A stretch of DNA of 64,000 bases from Candidatus Zixiibacteriota bacterium (lineage in GTDB: Bacteria; Zixibacteria; MSB-5A5; GN15; FEB-12), in NCBI GenBank assembly GCA_024280215.1, contig JAJRQO010000042.1:44696-108695 (forward strand). Direction: 5' to 3'. The stretch's first letter is position 1; the number at the start of each line of letters is the position of its first letter. This document shows, one piece after another, positions 25,690 through 36,047 of the stretch. The translations under genes and the position numbers were made by a program. The notes under the pieces are model-generated. The model had not been told where the DNA came from and searched no databases. It was given only the letters and a program-made list of their open reading frames with translations.

Positions 25690-27639
25690 TTATACGTCTG
25701 GAGTTGGAGCAGGTTTTTCGACTGCTTCTTCTGTACCTGATGAACGACCGATAATTTTATCAACTTCAGAGCTATCAAGAATTTCTTTTTCGAGAAGTTC
25801 AAGAGAAAGTGCGTGAAGCTTGTCAAGATTTTCAGATAAAATCTTTGTAGCTGTCATTTCACCCTGTTCGACAAAAGCTCTGACTTCTGAGTCTATCAGT
25901 TCGGCCGTCGCATCGGAATAATCTTGATTCTTTTGCATCTCTCTCCCTAAGAAAACATGTTCTTCGGTTTTACCAAAACTAACAGGACCGAGCTTTTCAG
26001 ACATACCCCAGTTACAAACCATTTTGCGAGCAAGTTTTGTCGCACGTTCGATATCGTTGCCAGCACCAGTATCAAGTTGGTTGAAGACTAAAACCTCGGC
26101 AACACGTCCACCCATGAGCATAGCAAGCATTGCTTCAAGATATTCTTTGGAGTGTGTATGACGTTCATCCACTGGAAGCGAATGAGTCACACCGAGTGCC
26201 ATACCCCGAGGGATGATAGTTACTTTGTGAATAGGGTCAGCTTTTGGCAAAAACTTTGCGACCAATGTATGACCAGCTTCATGATAAGCGATAACTTTTT
26301 TCTCATCATCTGAAATAACCATAGATTTCCGAGCAGCACCCATCATAACTTTATCTTTTGCTTCTTCAAAGTCTTCCATATAAACAGCATCTTTATCACC
26401 ACGAGAAGCAAGCAAGGCAGCTTCATTGACCATGTTTGCTAAATCGGCACCAGACATCCCTGGAGTTCCTCGAGCAAGAGTTGTTAAGTCAACATCACCA
26501 GCCATTTTAATTTTACGTACATGTACATTTAAGATACCTTCACGACCTAAGAGGTCAGGATTACTTACAACAATTTGTCTGTCAAAACGACCAGGTCTGA
26601 GTAGGGCAGGGTCTAATACATCAGGACGGTTTGTAGCAGCAATTAAAATAACACCTTCGTTAGTTTCAAATCCATCCATTTCAACAAGAAGTTGGTTGAG
26701 AGTTTGTTCTCGTTCGTCATGTCCACCACCAACACCAGCACCACGTTGACGACCAACAGCATCGATTTCGTCAATAAAGATAATACATGGAGCGTTTTTC
26801 TTGCCTTGTTCAAAGAGGTCTCTAACACGAGAAGCACCAACACCAACAAACATTTCAACAAAGTCAGAACCCGACATGGAGAAAAATGGAACACCCGCTT
26901 CACCAGCGATAGCTCGTGCTAATAGAGTTTTCCCTGTTCCTGGAGGTCCTAATAGCAAAGCACCTTTTGGGATTTTACCACCAAGTTTTTGGAACTTACC
27001 TGGTTCTTTTAAAAATTCTATAATTTCCTGTAATTCTTCTTTGGCTTCAACTGCTCCTGCGACATCTGAAAAGGTTACTTTTGGTCTGTCATCAGTGAGA
27101 AGTTTTGCTTTGCTTTTGCCAAAGTTGAAAAGCCCTTTTGCTCCGCCACCACCTTGCATCTGTTTTATAAAGAAAAGCCAGATGAGAATTAGAATAATCC
27201 ATGGTGCCGCAGCAGCCAAATAGGTAAACATATTTGGAGACTGGTCTTTGACAATAATTTTGACACCAGCTTTTTCAAGTTTACCGATAATTGTATAATT
27301 AAAATCAGGAAATGGAATTCGAGTGATAAACTTTGTAAATGTTGCACCACCTTGCGATGACTCAAACTGTTTCGCTTCTAAAAGAACGCCAGTAATATTT
27401 TTGTCTTCAAAAGTTACTTCAACAATATTGCTATTTTCAAATTCGGTAGTAAATTCAGAATAGGTAATTTCGACAGCATCTTTATTGATTGTTTCAAACA
27501 TAGTATATGCGATATACATGATGACAACAAGTCCAAGCCAAAAGAAGATAGATTTTCCAGAACCATTAAAACCAGGAAAATCTTTATTATCACCTTTATC
27601 TTTATTTTCTTTTTTATTTTTGTTATTTGAATCAGTCAC
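25690..27639 (-). CDS. ftsH: ATP-dependent zinc metalloprotease FtsH
   Basis: Membrane AAA+ protease that degrades misfolded and short-lived membrane and cytosolic proteins. 649 aa. TM1 is at about 31-48 and TM2 at about 143-159, with a periplasmic domain between. Walker A is GPPGTGKT (231-238), Walker B IIFIDEID (286-293), and the second region of homology includes [19 protein letters not shown]. The zinc site is HEAGH (453-457) with a downstream Asp in the GAGNDI segment. A Lys/Asn/Asp-rich N-terminal tail (about 1-28) precedes TM1 and is longer than usual. It lies downstream of tilS-hpt, a very widely conserved order. Confidence 0.98.
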   Translation of the reverse strand: MTDSNNKNKKENKDKGDNKDFPGFNGSGKSIFFWLGLVVIMYIAYTMFETINKDAVEITYSEFTTEFENSNIVEVTFEDKNITGVLLEAKQFESSQGGATFTKFITRIPFPDFNYTIIGKLEKAGVKIIVKDQSPNMFTYLAAAAPWIILILIWLFFIKQMQGGGGAKGLFNFGKSKAKLLTDDRPKVTFSDVAGAVEAKEELQEIIEFLKEPGKFQKLGGKIPKGALLLGPPGTGKTLLARAIAGEAGVPFFSMSGSDFVEMFVGVGASRVRDLFEQGKKNAPCIIFIDEIDAVGRQRGAGVGGGHDEREQTLNQLLVEMDGFETNEGVILIAATNRPDVLDPALLRPGRFDRQIVVSNPDLLGREGILNVHVRKIKMAGDVDLTTLARGTPGMSGADLANMVNEAALLASRGDKDAVYMEDFEEAKDKVMMGAARKSMVISDDEKKVIAYHEAGHTLVAKFLPKADPIHKVTIIPRGMALGVTHSLPVDERHTHSKEYLEAMLAMLMGGRVAEVLVFNQLDTGAGNDIERATKLARKMVCNWGMSEKLGPVSFGKTEEHVFLGREMQKNQDYSDATAELIDSEVRAFVEQGEMTATKILSENLDKLHALSLELLEKEILDSSEVDKIIGRSSGTEEAVEKPAPTPDV

Positions 27640-27732
27640 ACAAACTCCACATAATTTTAATCATTCACATTAACATCATACTGTTATACTTTAATATACG
27701 ACAATATATTCAGAAAAAAGGGTCAACTTTAT

Positions 27733-28275
27733 TTATTTATCTATTAGTCGTCCAATAAATGGTAAATTACGGTATTTTTGAGTATTATCCAACCCAAAAC
27801 CGATAATAAATTCATTTCCGACAGAGAATCCTTTGTATTTAATATCAAGCTCAACTCGATGACTCATCGGTTTATCTATCAATGTAACAAACTCAATGCT
27901 CGCAGGTTCCATTTTACGTAATTCTCTTACAATTGTTTCGGCAGTTCGACCAGAATCAATGACACCTTCAACAATTAAGATATGCCTATTTTTTAATGGA
28001 ATAGGAACTGCTGAGATAAAATCGATTTTTTTTCCCTGTGTTTCCCCATCTTTATAAGAAGATGCAGAGACAAATTCGATTTCCAATGGGATATTGATTG
28101 CCCGTATAAGGTCTGACATAAATACAAAACAGCCTTTGAGAACGCCGATAACAATAAGATTTTTATCATGATAGTCGTCAGAAATAACAGATCCGAGTTC
28201 TTTGACTTTTTGAGCAATTTTATTTTTGTCCAAAAGAATTTCAATAGGTAACTTACTTTTTTCGTTTTGTCTCAA
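27733..28275 (-). CDS. hpt: hypoxanthine (guanine) phosphoribosyltransferase
   Basis: Purine salvage: hypoxanthine or guanine plus PRPP to IMP or GMP. 180 aa, typical length. The PRPP loop reads HILIVEGVIDSGRTAET (about 98-114), where most members have VEDIIDTG, so one acidic residue of the pair is replaced by Gly. Other family segments: VIGVLKGCFVFMSDLIR, the flexible loop ASSYKDGETQGK, and the C-terminal YKGFSVGNEFIIGFGLD. It overlaps the end of tilS by 23 bp and is followed by ftsH. Confidence 0.94.
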   Translation of the reverse strand: MRQNEKSKLPIEILLDKNKIAQKVKELGSVISDDYHDKNLIVIGVLKGCFVFMSDLIRAINIPLEIEFVSASSYKDGETQGKKIDFISAVPIPLKNRHILIVEGVIDSGRTAETIVRELRKMEPASIEFVTLIDKPMSHRVELDIKYKGFSVGNEFIIGFGLDNTQKYRNLPFIGRLIDK

Positions 28276-29635
28276 TTTCTAAAACCCTTGTTGTATTATA
28301 ATCAATTTTAACTCGTTCGTCTATTTGATGCCCTATAATCCAAAAAACGCCGTTTTTGTCAGCCATGACCACTATTTCATCACGGAAGACCCGAGCTATT
28401 TTTTTGTCGATGAGATAGTCTCCAATTTTTTTTGTTCCATGCATACCGAGAGGACAAAAACGGTCGCCATCTTCAACAGAGCGAATATATATCGGTTCAC
28501 ATATCTTTGACAAGTCAAATCGTCCAATCATGTTATTTTTATTGTTTTTGAGAGATTGGGATGAGTTTTTCTTCAATTTTGAAGTAACAACATAGTCTAA
28601 CGCTTTGAGATAGTTCGTTTCTGTAAAATTAAATTTCTGTTTGAATCTCAAACTCTTTCGTGAAAATAGAACAATTTGTTCGCCAACAATTACCATTTCA
28701 GTCTTATGTGGAAGCGAGAGTGCTTTGTCGCTTGATGCTATCGCATTGTCAATACGGTCGATGGTCTCTTTGGTTGGAAAAGTTTTTGTCGATGATAATT
28801 TTGACAAGAGGTCACGTAGAATCCGACGTTTGACCCATCGGTCGCATTTTAGAAATTGAGTTTTTTCTATAATAAACTTATGACCAACTGTACTGGTAAC
28901 AATCTTCTTGATATTTTTAGCGACGATTGAATCAAGAAAAATTTCCTCTTCGGAGACGGTTTCCGATAGATTCAAAATCGCTTTTTCAACTGATTGGTTC
29001 AGATTTGTTTTTAATAAAGGAATCAGTTTGTTGCGAATATAGTTTCGTTTGTAATGAGACTGGTTGTTTGTCTTATCTTCGCAATAAGATAACTTTTTGG
29101 ATGAAACATAAGCAAGGATTTCATCTTTAGAGATGTTCAGCATTGGGCGGATATACATCTCCCGCAGTGCTGGAATTCCCTTGAGACCTGTTTTACCAGT
29201 ACCTCTAATAATACGAAAGAGAATTGTCTCAACTTGATCATTTTGGTGATGACCGAGAGCTACTTTGTCATAGCCATATTCATTGGCGAGCGTTTCAAAA
29301 AGTTCATAGCGTTGATTGCGGGCGGTCTCTTCTATGCCTGTTTTATTCTTTTGAGCGAGTGCTTTAATATCAACTGAAGCAAGATGCAGTTCAACCCCCA
29401 ACGAGTCACAGAGGGTTTGGCAAAATGCTTCTTCCTGCTTGGATGCTTTTTTTCTGAGTTGGTGATTGAGATAGACGGCTGAAATAGTCAGATTCCATTT
29501 CAGAGATAGTCTTGTAAGTAGATGTAACAGAACTACAGAATCGGCTCCACCAGAGAGAGCGACTAAAATCGAATCCTTTTTTTGAATCAGATTTTTCTTA
29601 TTTGAAAAAGATGTTACTTTTTGCAATAAATCCAT
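28253..29635 (-). CDS. tilS: tRNA(Ile)-lysidine synthetase
   Basis: Modifies C34 of tRNA-Ile(CAU) to lysidine so that it reads AUA. 460 aa with the PP-loop ATPase motif ALSGGADSVVLLHLL (SGGADS at 28-33), the GHHQNDQVETILFRIIRG segment, and the RPML...Y...DKTNNQSHYKRNYIRNKLIP block typical of TilS. The C-terminal domain holds VEDGDRFCPLGMHGTKKI and DYLIDKKI. First gene of tilS-hpt-ftsH. Confidence 0.96.
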   Translation of the reverse strand: MDLLQKVTSFSNKKNLIQKKDSILVALSGGADSVVLLHLLTRLSLKWNLTISAVYLNHQLRKKASKQEEAFCQTLCDSLGVELHLASVDIKALAQKNKTGIEETARNQRYELFETLANEYGYDKVALGHHQNDQVETILFRIIRGTGKTGLKGIPALREMYIRPMLNISKDEILAYVSSKKLSYCEDKTNNQSHYKRNYIRNKLIPLLKTNLNQSVEKAILNLSETVSEEEIFLDSIVAKNIKKIVTSTVGHKFIIEKTQFLKCDRWVKRRILRDLLSKLSSTKTFPTKETIDRIDNAIASSDKALSLPHKTEMVIVGEQIVLFSRKSLRFKQKFNFTETNYLKALDYVVTSKLKKNSSQSLKNNKNNMIGRFDLSKICEPIYIRSVEDGDRFCPLGMHGTKKIGDYLIDKKIARVFRDEIVVMADKNGVFWIIGHQIDERVKIDYNTTRVLEIETKRKK

Positions 29636-29691
29636 AGCAGGAAGATACGAACAGCGAATTGAAAAATCGACAATAATTTTTAAATCAATGT

Positions 29692-30714
29692 TTATCCAAA
29701 ACTTTTAGAAATATTTTCAAGCCCGTCTTCGTGACCGATAAGAACCATGATATCATCGGCATCTAAAATCAGGTCAGGTCCTGGAGCAATAATCATCTCT
29801 TGATGTTGTTTTTTTACACCAATAATTGTGACACCAAAATCTTGTTTGAGATTTGAATCTTTGAGGCTCTTCCCTTGCAATGAAGAGTTCAATGGAACCC
29901 TCATCTCTTCGATTGTCAATCCGCTCTCACCAAGCGATGTGGAGTGCATGAAATCGACAACATTTGGTCTGAGAGTTGCCATTGCCATCCGAATACCACC
30001 TAATACATGTGGAGTAACAACATGGTTAGCACCTGCTCTTTTGAGTTTAACTATACCATCATCATAGTCAGCTCGAGCGATAATATTGAGTCCTTTATTC
30101 ATAAAGCGAGCAGTCAAAGTTAGGTATACATTTTGGGCTTCATCAGGTAATGTCGATACAAGAGTGTGAGCCGATTCAATACCTGCTTTTCTTAGTGTTT
30201 CATCTTCAGTTGCTTCTCCCTGAATAAACAAAATAGAGTCTTTGTATAAATCAGGAACAGAATTTATATCTCTTTCGATAACAACAAATGGTACATTTTT
30301 TTTCTTAAATTCTATTGCGACTTGTCTGCCGACCCGTCCATAACCAGCAATAATATAATGATTTTTCATATGAGTTATTTTCCGTTCCATTTTTTTCCTT
30401 CCGTATATTTCATTAAACTGCCCCTCCATAACAACTTGTCCTAAAATCGTAACAACAAAACCAGTAAACATAACCCCAAATATAATCAGAAAAATAACAA
30501 ATATCTTCCCTGAGACATGCAATGGTGAAACTTCGCTAAATCCAACAGTAGATAGCGTGATAATAGTCATATAGAGTGCATCAGCAGGATTGTAATCTTC
30601 AAGCACCATAAACCCAACCATACCAATAAGAATAATCATGGTGAGTCCAGCAAATGCTAATTGAAGTTTTTGAGTAGAGGTCATCTGACCGTTGTTATTA
30701 TTCATAGAGGACAT
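29692..30714 (-). CDS. two-TM potassium channel with RCK (TrkA-N and TrkA-C) domains
   Basis: 340 aa. TM1 is at about 19-37; a pore helix and filter are at about 46-61 (MTIITLSTVGFSEV); TM2 is at about 71-92. Next come a Rossmann RCK_N domain with GYGRVGRQVAIEF (124-136) and an RCK_C domain (about 250-338). The filter reads TVGFSE, where TVGYGD is usual, so the outer Gly is Ser. This divergence appears in some prokaryotic RCK channels and could change selectivity. RCK_C domains can bind c-di-AMP, and cdaA is in this window, so regulation by that messenger is a reasonable inference. Confidence 0.9.
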   Translation of the reverse strand: MSSMNNNNGQMTSTQKLQLAFAGLTMIILIGMVGFMVLEDYNPADALYMTIITLSTVGFSEVSPLHVSGKIFVIFLIIFGVMFTGFVVTILGQVVMEGQFNEIYGRKKMERKITHMKNHYIIAGYGRVGRQVAIEFKKKNVPFVVIERDINSVPDLYKDSILFIQGEATEDETLRKAGIESAHTLVSTLPDEAQNVYLTLTARFMNKGLNIIARADYDDGIVKLKRAGANHVVTPHVLGGIRMAMATLRPNVVDFMHSTSLGESGLTIEEMRVPLNSSLQGKSLKDSNLKQDFGVTIIGVKKQHQEMIIAPGPDLILDADDIMVLIGHEDGLENISKSFG

Positions 30715-30817
30715 AATATATGCATCGAACCAATTTTTCTACTAAAATTTTGTTGTAATTTTCTGCAATTATTGAGTTTTAGTTGACCTTGAGACTTAAA
30801 TGAATTAGTAAGTAAAA

Positions 30818-31219
30818 ATGCGAGAGAATAAAACAGAGAAAGGCAGTGCAGTACTGTTATTACAATACCATCTGCCAGTAATATTGTATGCACTGACGAT
30901 TATCACGATATCATCATGGTCACATTTAAAAACACCACAAATACGATTTTTAGCATTTGATAAAATAGCTCACTTTTTTGAATATGCGATATTTGCCTTT
31001 TTGGCAGTACGTTCATTCAGTCATATTTCTCAAAAAATCACAAAAAACTCAGCATTTCTTCTAACTGGCTTATTTATCGTTATATTTGCTCTTTTTGATG
31101 AATATTTTGTGCAATCTCTTTCACGTCGAACCTCTTCAGTATATGATGTTTTAGCCGATGTTGTCGGAGCATTTTTGCTTTTAGGAGTTTTATGGTACAA
31201 AGAAAAAATAAAAAAATAA
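30818..31219 (+). CDS. VanZ-like family membrane protein
   Basis: 133 aa with four hydrophobic helices (about 16-33, 52-66, 77-93 and 108-126). The VanZ pattern is visible: FDKIAHFFEYAIFAFLA in the second helix region, then DEYFVQSLSRRTSSVYDVLADVVGAFLL (given here as adjoining parts), matching 'DE..Q....R..s..D..aN..G'. VanZ proteins are linked to glycopeptide (teicoplanin) tolerance in some Gram-positives; here the role is unknown. Divergent from the K+ channel gene. Confidence 0.85.
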   Translation: MRENKTEKGSAVLLLQYHLPVILYALTIITISSWSHLKTPQIRFLAFDKIAHFFEYAIFAFLAVRSFSHISQKITKNSAFLLTGLFIVIFALFDEYFVQSLSRRTSSVYDVLADVVGAFLLLGVLWYKEKIKK

Positions 31220-31255
31220 TAGTAACAGCAAAAACTGCTAAAACCCTTTAACAGC

Positions 31256-31283
31256 TTGACTTTTTGGCATCTTTTTCTATATT
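31256..31283 (+). promoter_or_regulatory. probable sigma-70 promoter of the adhesin-like gene
   Basis: TTGACT and TATATT are spaced by 16 bases, giving a 5' leader of about 250 nt before 31542. The leader includes two near-identical direct copies of TGTTGGAWAATAAAATAAA at 31421-31439 and 31483-31501. Nothing else is seen in this 320-bp gap. Confidence 0.45.
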
Positions 31284-31541
31284 AAATGTAGTTTCAGGCA
31301 GTTCTTTTTGTCAAGGAAGATTCAAAAAACTGTATATAACTTTGTTCATATCAAAACGATGGAAAAAACTACTAATAAACTAATCTTAAAAGAGCTAAAC
31401 AAAAGAAATTTGTACTAATCTGTTGGAAAATAAAATAAAAAAAATCAGTTCATGCAAAGTTGTATGCTTTTTGCAGGGAATTTGTTGGATAATAAAATAA
31501 ATAACGTAACTATAAACATATTAATGGATGGGGATTCAAAA

Positions 31542-34500
31542 ATGAAATCCAAATTTTTGTTCACCTTTTTGGCCTGTTTTCTTTTATCATTTTCATTTGC
31601 TTCAGGTCAATCTTCGCTTTCTTTAGAATCTGTAGACGGGTTAAATGCCGCAGGAGAAATTGTTCCTGGAGTATCAACAACCTTTAATATCAGATTAACC
31701 AATGATGCAACCAGAAACTCAGGTATTACCAATGGGTTTTCTATCTCATCACCAGATGGAGCCAATTGGGGTTCTCTAGTCGGTGATACCATAGTAGGTG
31801 GTTTTGATTCTGCCTTTGATTTGATTTTTCAAATCAATACTTTCGCTACGGGTGAAGGTACTGACACAGTTGGTTTTGGTGGTGCCGCGCTTTTTGGTAC
31901 TGGTCTTGCTGCCAATTATAATGAAGTAGCATACTCTATTACAATTGGCCCTGTCTCTACTGCAGATGCCGGTAAAACTATTGTCTTAGATTCTACATTC
32001 TATATGCCATCAGGTACATGGAAATGGGCTGGTCCTGAAGAATTTGCTTCATGGGATGGTCCTCATACTTTTGTTGTTGAAGGTGGAGTTTCAAACACTG
32101 CTCCTGTCCTTAACGCTATTGGTGCTCAATCAATTGATGAAGGTCAACCTTTGACAATCAATATTACAGCAACTGATGCTGATGCTGATGCTCTTACACT
32201 AACAACATCCACTCTTCCAACTGGTGCTGGGTTCACAGACAATGGCGATGGTACTGGTTCTCTTACGTGGACTCCTGGGTTTGACCAAGCCGGTTCTTAT
32301 GATGTAACCTTTACTGTTGATGATGGTACAGCAACAACATTTGAAATTGTAACTATTACAGTTAATAACGCTAACCAAGCTCCTGTATTAGTAGCTATTG
32401 GGGCAAAATCAATTGATGAAAATGTTAATTTGAATTTTGCTGTATCCGCATCTGATCCAGATGGTACGACTCCAACATTATCAGCTACTGGTTTACCAAC
32501 TGGTGCGACATTTATTGGTGGAATGTTTGATTGGACACCTGACTTTTCTCAAGCAGGTTCTTATGATGTAACTTTCTCAGCTACCGATGGTATTGATACT
32601 GATTCTGAAATTGTAACAATAACTGTAAATAATGTAAACCGCGCTCCTTTTATGAGTTCTCTTGATGACTATGTTGTCGATGAAGGTGTTTTACTAACTT
32701 TTCCATTATTAGGGTTTGACTCAGACGGAGACAATATTACTTTCGGTTCAAATGAACTACCTGTTGGTGCTTCAATTGTTGTCGTAGGTGATTCAACATT
32801 TTTTGAATGGACTCCAGGATTTGACCAAGCGGGTACATATAATCCCCTCTTTTTTGTAACTGATGGTATGGACTCATCATTTACAACTGGAAGTATTGAT
32901 GTCAACGATATTAACCAAGCTCCTATCTTAGCACCTATCGGTCCTTTGTTTGTTACTGCTGGTGATACATTAGTACAATCAATTTTATCAAGTGACCCAG
33001 ACGGAACTTTTCCAACACTTACAGCATCTGCTTTGCCTGGAGATGCTTTCTTTGATGACGGAACTGGAAACGGAAATGGTATCTTTTTCTGGGCTACTAC
33101 AGCTGCCGACTCAGGTGTTTATGAAGTTACTTTTTATACTACCGATGGCGAATTGACTGACAGTGAGTTAGTTGTAATCACCGTTGGTGAAGCTCCAAAA
33201 ATGATTGTTGTTGATTCAAATAATTATAGCTTCACATATACTCAAGGTGATCCTGCTACTGATTCTGCCAAAATACTAATAACAGAACTAAATGGTTCGC
33301 CAATTACTGTCGAAGCAACCGAAGTTTCTACTTGGTTAAGTATTGACGGCTTTAATCCAGCTGTTCTTCCTGCAATTTTAAATGTTGCCATTGATCCTAC
33401 TGGATTAGCTATTGGTGACTACCAAGACTCTGTTGTAATAACATCTGTTGACGCAGTTAACAGTCAAACAATCTTTATCTCTTTAACTGTTTTAGAACGT
33501 CCGAATACTCCTGCTTATATTACATCATTTGATGGGTTTGCATTCAGCACTGACGAATGTACTCCATTAGCAATCTTAATTACTACTGCTGATGATGAAG
33601 GTGACCCTGTTTCTATCAGCATGACTGGTATTGTTGAAAACATGACATATGTTGACAATGGTGATGGAACTGCTGATTTCAATTTTATGCCAAATTTCGC
33701 TCAAGCAGGTTCCTATGCTCTTGATATAGTTTTATTTGATGGTAGAGATTCTTCTGTTTTCCCTATTACTATTGAAGTCGCCGAATGTGAACCAGGTACT
33801 GAAGGTGATACTGTTTCCGTTGCGACGGTTCCAGCTGTCCCAGGTGCCAGAGTAACTGTCCCCGTTAATTTTTCAAATCTTTGTGACTTAGAAGGATTTG
33901 ACATCTCAGTTGGCTGGACATCATCTGTTGTAACATTAGACTCAATTAGTTTTGTTGATTCAAGAGTAGAAAAAACTATTGGATTTAATATCGATAACGA
34001 TGCACAATTTGTATCTCTTTATGACATTCCAGTTGAAGAACCAGCTCAGTCTCCAGGTTCAGGTAATTTTGTAAATTTACATTTCTCTTTAGAAGTAGGA
34101 ACTCCTGCTGGATTCTATCCACTTGATTTCCACACTGAACCATCATACAACCGCAATTGTGGTTCTGGCATTGAAGTTACCCGTCCGTTCTTTATCCCAG
34201 GTGGTATCGTCGTTGACACTTCTGGAAATTATGTATGTGGTTATGTAGTCGACCCTGAAGGCAATTCTATTGCTGGTGCGACTGTCGAACTATGGGATAA
34301 CTTCCCATCTGGTTCTGCCCAAGGCATGCAAGAAGCAAGTGGTAATGGTGTCTTTGCTTTTGCTGATTTTAACATAATCCCATTTGATTTATACGCATAC
34401 CAAGATGGTTACTATCCTGGTCGTGTTGAAAATATTAATTTTGCTCAAAGCGGAATTATGATAGTCCTTACACCGATGACCGACATTGTTACTCCGACAA

Positions 34501-35981
34501 ACAGATGGGTTGATTTCTTCTGTGGTGATAACTCATTTAGAGGATTCCCGCTTCCTGTCGGCTCTGTAGTAGAAGCGTACGACCCAGATGGTGTCAAGTG
34601 TGGTGAGTTCGTCGTACATACTGCTGGCGAATACGGATTCATGCATGTATATGGTGATGATGAATTTACAGCTACTGACGAAGGTGCTAATGTAGGTGAC
34701 CCTATTCGATTCTATGTAAATGGAATTGAAGCGTTTTCAAGTAGCACTCCTATTTGGACAGAAGACAGAGCTGTTATTGAAGCTTGTCTGAACGTTGAAA
34801 TTATCACAAGCACAAAATGTCTCTTAGTTGAAGGTTGGAACTTAGTCAGTTGGTCACTTGATACACCTGATGATAATATTGTTAATTTCTTCTCAGAGAT
34901 AGAAGAATGTGTTGAAGTTGTGATGGGCTTTGAACAGGGTGCCTTAACGTACGATCCTACATTACCTCAGTTCTCTGATCTCCATACAGTTGACCATCTT
35001 TCTGCCTACTGGGTAAAAGTCAGTTGTACTGTAGAATTAAATGTCGTTGGTAATATCTTCCCAGTGACGACACCAATCCCTGTTACTGCAGGATGGAACT
35101 TAGTTTCATACTTACCTGATGCACAATTGCCAACAGAAGTTGCTTTAACAACTATCCATGACGATTTAATCGTTGCCTTAGGATACGAAAACGGTGCTGG
35201 ATTAACTTATCTTCCAGGTCAAACAGAGTTTAATGATTTGACTTCAATGAGTTCCTGTAATGGTTACTGGGTAAAAGTACTCAACGATGGTACTCTTATT
35301 TATCCTGATGGTGGTCAAGATACTATCTTAGGTAAAAATATCTTTAGCTCTAAATCTTCCTCCGCAGGTCGTATTACTGGAACAACATCTTGGATGAATA
35401 TCTACGCATATGACTTGAAAGTAAATGATACAAGAGTTAAAGCTGGTGCTGAGATCAATGCCTTTAATTCAAATGGTGAACTTGTTGGTTCATACGTGAT
35501 GAAAAAAGAAGGTCAGTTTGGATTCATGCCTATTTATGGTGATGACAGTCAAACTGATTATGTTGATGGTATGAAGTCTGGTGAAACATTCTATCTAACG
35601 GTTGATGGTATTGAAACAGCCGAGCAATTCACGTGGACTACATCAGGTGATAAACTTGAAGTAAAACAGTTAACAGCAAAAGTCGTTGACGGTACTCTTC
35701 CAAATTCATTCGGATTAAATCAAAACTATCCTAATCCGTTTAACCCATCTACTACAATTAGCTTTGATATGCCTGTTTCAGGTCAAGCCAAAATTGAAGT
35801 ATTCAACCTTCTTGGTCAGCTAATTGCGACTCCATTTAATGAAGTTGCTACCGCTGGGCAACATGTTGTCTTATGGGATGGTCAAAATGATAATGGAAAA
35901 TCTGTTGCTTCAGGCATTTATTTCTATCGCCTAACTGCCGATAACTTTACAGATACGAAGAAAATGACTTTATTGAAATAA
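31542..35981 (+). CDS. large secreted adhesin-like protein: Ig/cadherin-like repeats, cohesin-like domain, C-terminal sorting domain
   Basis: 1479 aa from the ATG at 31542 (GGGG eight bases upstream; the signal peptide KSKFLFTFLACFLLSFSFASG starts here). Domains in order: an N-terminal beta domain; about five putative-Ig/cadherin-like repeats (nt ~32100-33780) with repeated phrases such as LTWTPGFDQAGSYDVTF; a cohesin-like beta sandwich (nt ~33810-34210, PGARVTVPVNFSN...); a carboxypeptidase-regulatory-like domain (nt ~34220-34480); a WVDFF...EAYDPDGVKCGEF module; two 'WNLVSWSL...YWVKV' repeats; a second module copy; and a C-terminal sorting domain (NQNYPNPFNPSTTISF...SGIYFYRL). Probably on the cell surface. 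Confidence 0.85.
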   Translation: MKSKFLFTFLACFLLSFSFASGQSSLSLESVDGLNAAGEIVPGVSTTFNIRLTNDATRNSGITNGFSISSPDGANWGSLVGDTIVGGFDSAFDLIFQINTFATGEGTDTVGFGGAALFGTGLAANYNEVAYSITIGPVSTADAGKTIVLDSTFYMPSGTWKWAGPEEFASWDGPHTFVVEGGVSNTAPVLNAIGAQSIDEGQPLTINITATDADADALTLTTSTLPTGAGFTDNGDGTGSLTWTPGFDQAGSYDVTFTVDDGTATTFEIVTITVNNANQAPVLVAIGAKSIDENVNLNFAVSASDPDGTTPTLSATGLPTGATFIGGMFDWTPDFSQAGSYDVTFSATDGIDTDSEIVTITVNNVNRAPFMSSLDDYVVDEGVLLTFPLLGFDSDGDNITFGSNELPVGASIVVVGDSTFFEWTPGFDQAGTYNPLFFVTDGMDSSFTTGSIDVNDINQAPILAPIGPLFVTAGDTLVQSILSSDPDGTFPTLTASALPGDAFFDDGTGNGNGIFFWATTAADSGVYEVTFYTTDGELTDSELVVITVGEAPKMIVVDSNNYSFTYTQGDPATDSAKILITELNGSPITVEATEVSTWLSIDGFNPAVLPAILNVAIDPTGLAIGDYQDSVVITSVDAVNSQTIFISLTVLERPNTPAYITSFDGFAFSTDECTPLAILITTADDEGDPVSISMTGIVENMTYVDNGDGTADFNFMPNFAQAGSYALDIVLFDGRDSSVFPITIEVAECEPGTEGDTVSVATVPAVPGARVTVPVNFSNLCDLEGFDISVGWTSSVVTLDSISFVDSRVEKTIGFNIDNDAQFVSLYDIPVEEPAQSPGSGNFVNLHFSLEVGTPAGFYPLDFHTEPSYNRNCGSGIEVTRPFFIPGGIVVDTSGNYVCGYVVDPEGNSIAGATVELWDNFPSGSAQGMQEASGNGVFAFADFNIIPFDLYAYQDGYYPGRVENINFAQSGIMIVLTPMTDIVTPTNRWVDFFCGDNSFRGFPLPVGSVVEAYDPDGVKCGEFVVHTAGEYGFMHVYGDDEFTATDEGANVGDPIRFYVNGIEAFSSSTPIWTEDRAVIEACLNVEIITSTKCLLVEGWNLVSWSLDTPDDNIVNFFSEIEECVEVVMGFEQGALTYDPTLPQFSDLHTVDHLSAYWVKVSCTVELNVVGNIFPVTTPIPVTAGWNLVSYLPDAQLPTEVALTTIHDDLIVALGYENGAGLTYLPGQTEFNDLTSMSSCNGYWVKVLNDGTLIYPDGGQDTILGKNIFSSKSSSAGRITGTTSWMNIYAYDLKVNDTRVKAGAEINAFNSNGELVGSYVMKKEGQFGFMPIYGDDSQTDYVDGMKSGETFYLTVDGIETAEQFTWTTSGDKLEVKQLTAKVVDGTLPNSFGLNQNYPNPFNPSTTISFDMPVSGQAKIEVFNLLGQLIATPFNEVATAGQHVVLWDGQNDNGKSVASGIYFYRLTADNFTDTKKMTLLK

Positions 35982-36005
35982 AGTGTTTCTCAATATAAAC
36001 GAAGT

Positions 36006-36031
36006 TTCCGACTGGGTAAAACCAGTCGGAA
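36006..36031 (+). other. intercistronic hairpin without T-run
   Basis: Perfect ten-bp stem TTCCGACTGG/CCAGTCGGAA around GTAAAA, between the two secreted-protein genes. The following bases (TAATTAGG) are not T-rich, so it is more likely an mRNA-stability or processing hairpin, or a leaky terminator, than a strong terminator. Confidence 0.7.
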
Positions 36032-36047
36032 TAATTAGGTGTAAAAT

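Noticed and set aside
26426..27223. Long + strand frames inside ftsH (for example 26801-27223)
   Set aside because: They are antisense shadows of a very well conserved gene; no ribosome sites or recognisable domains.
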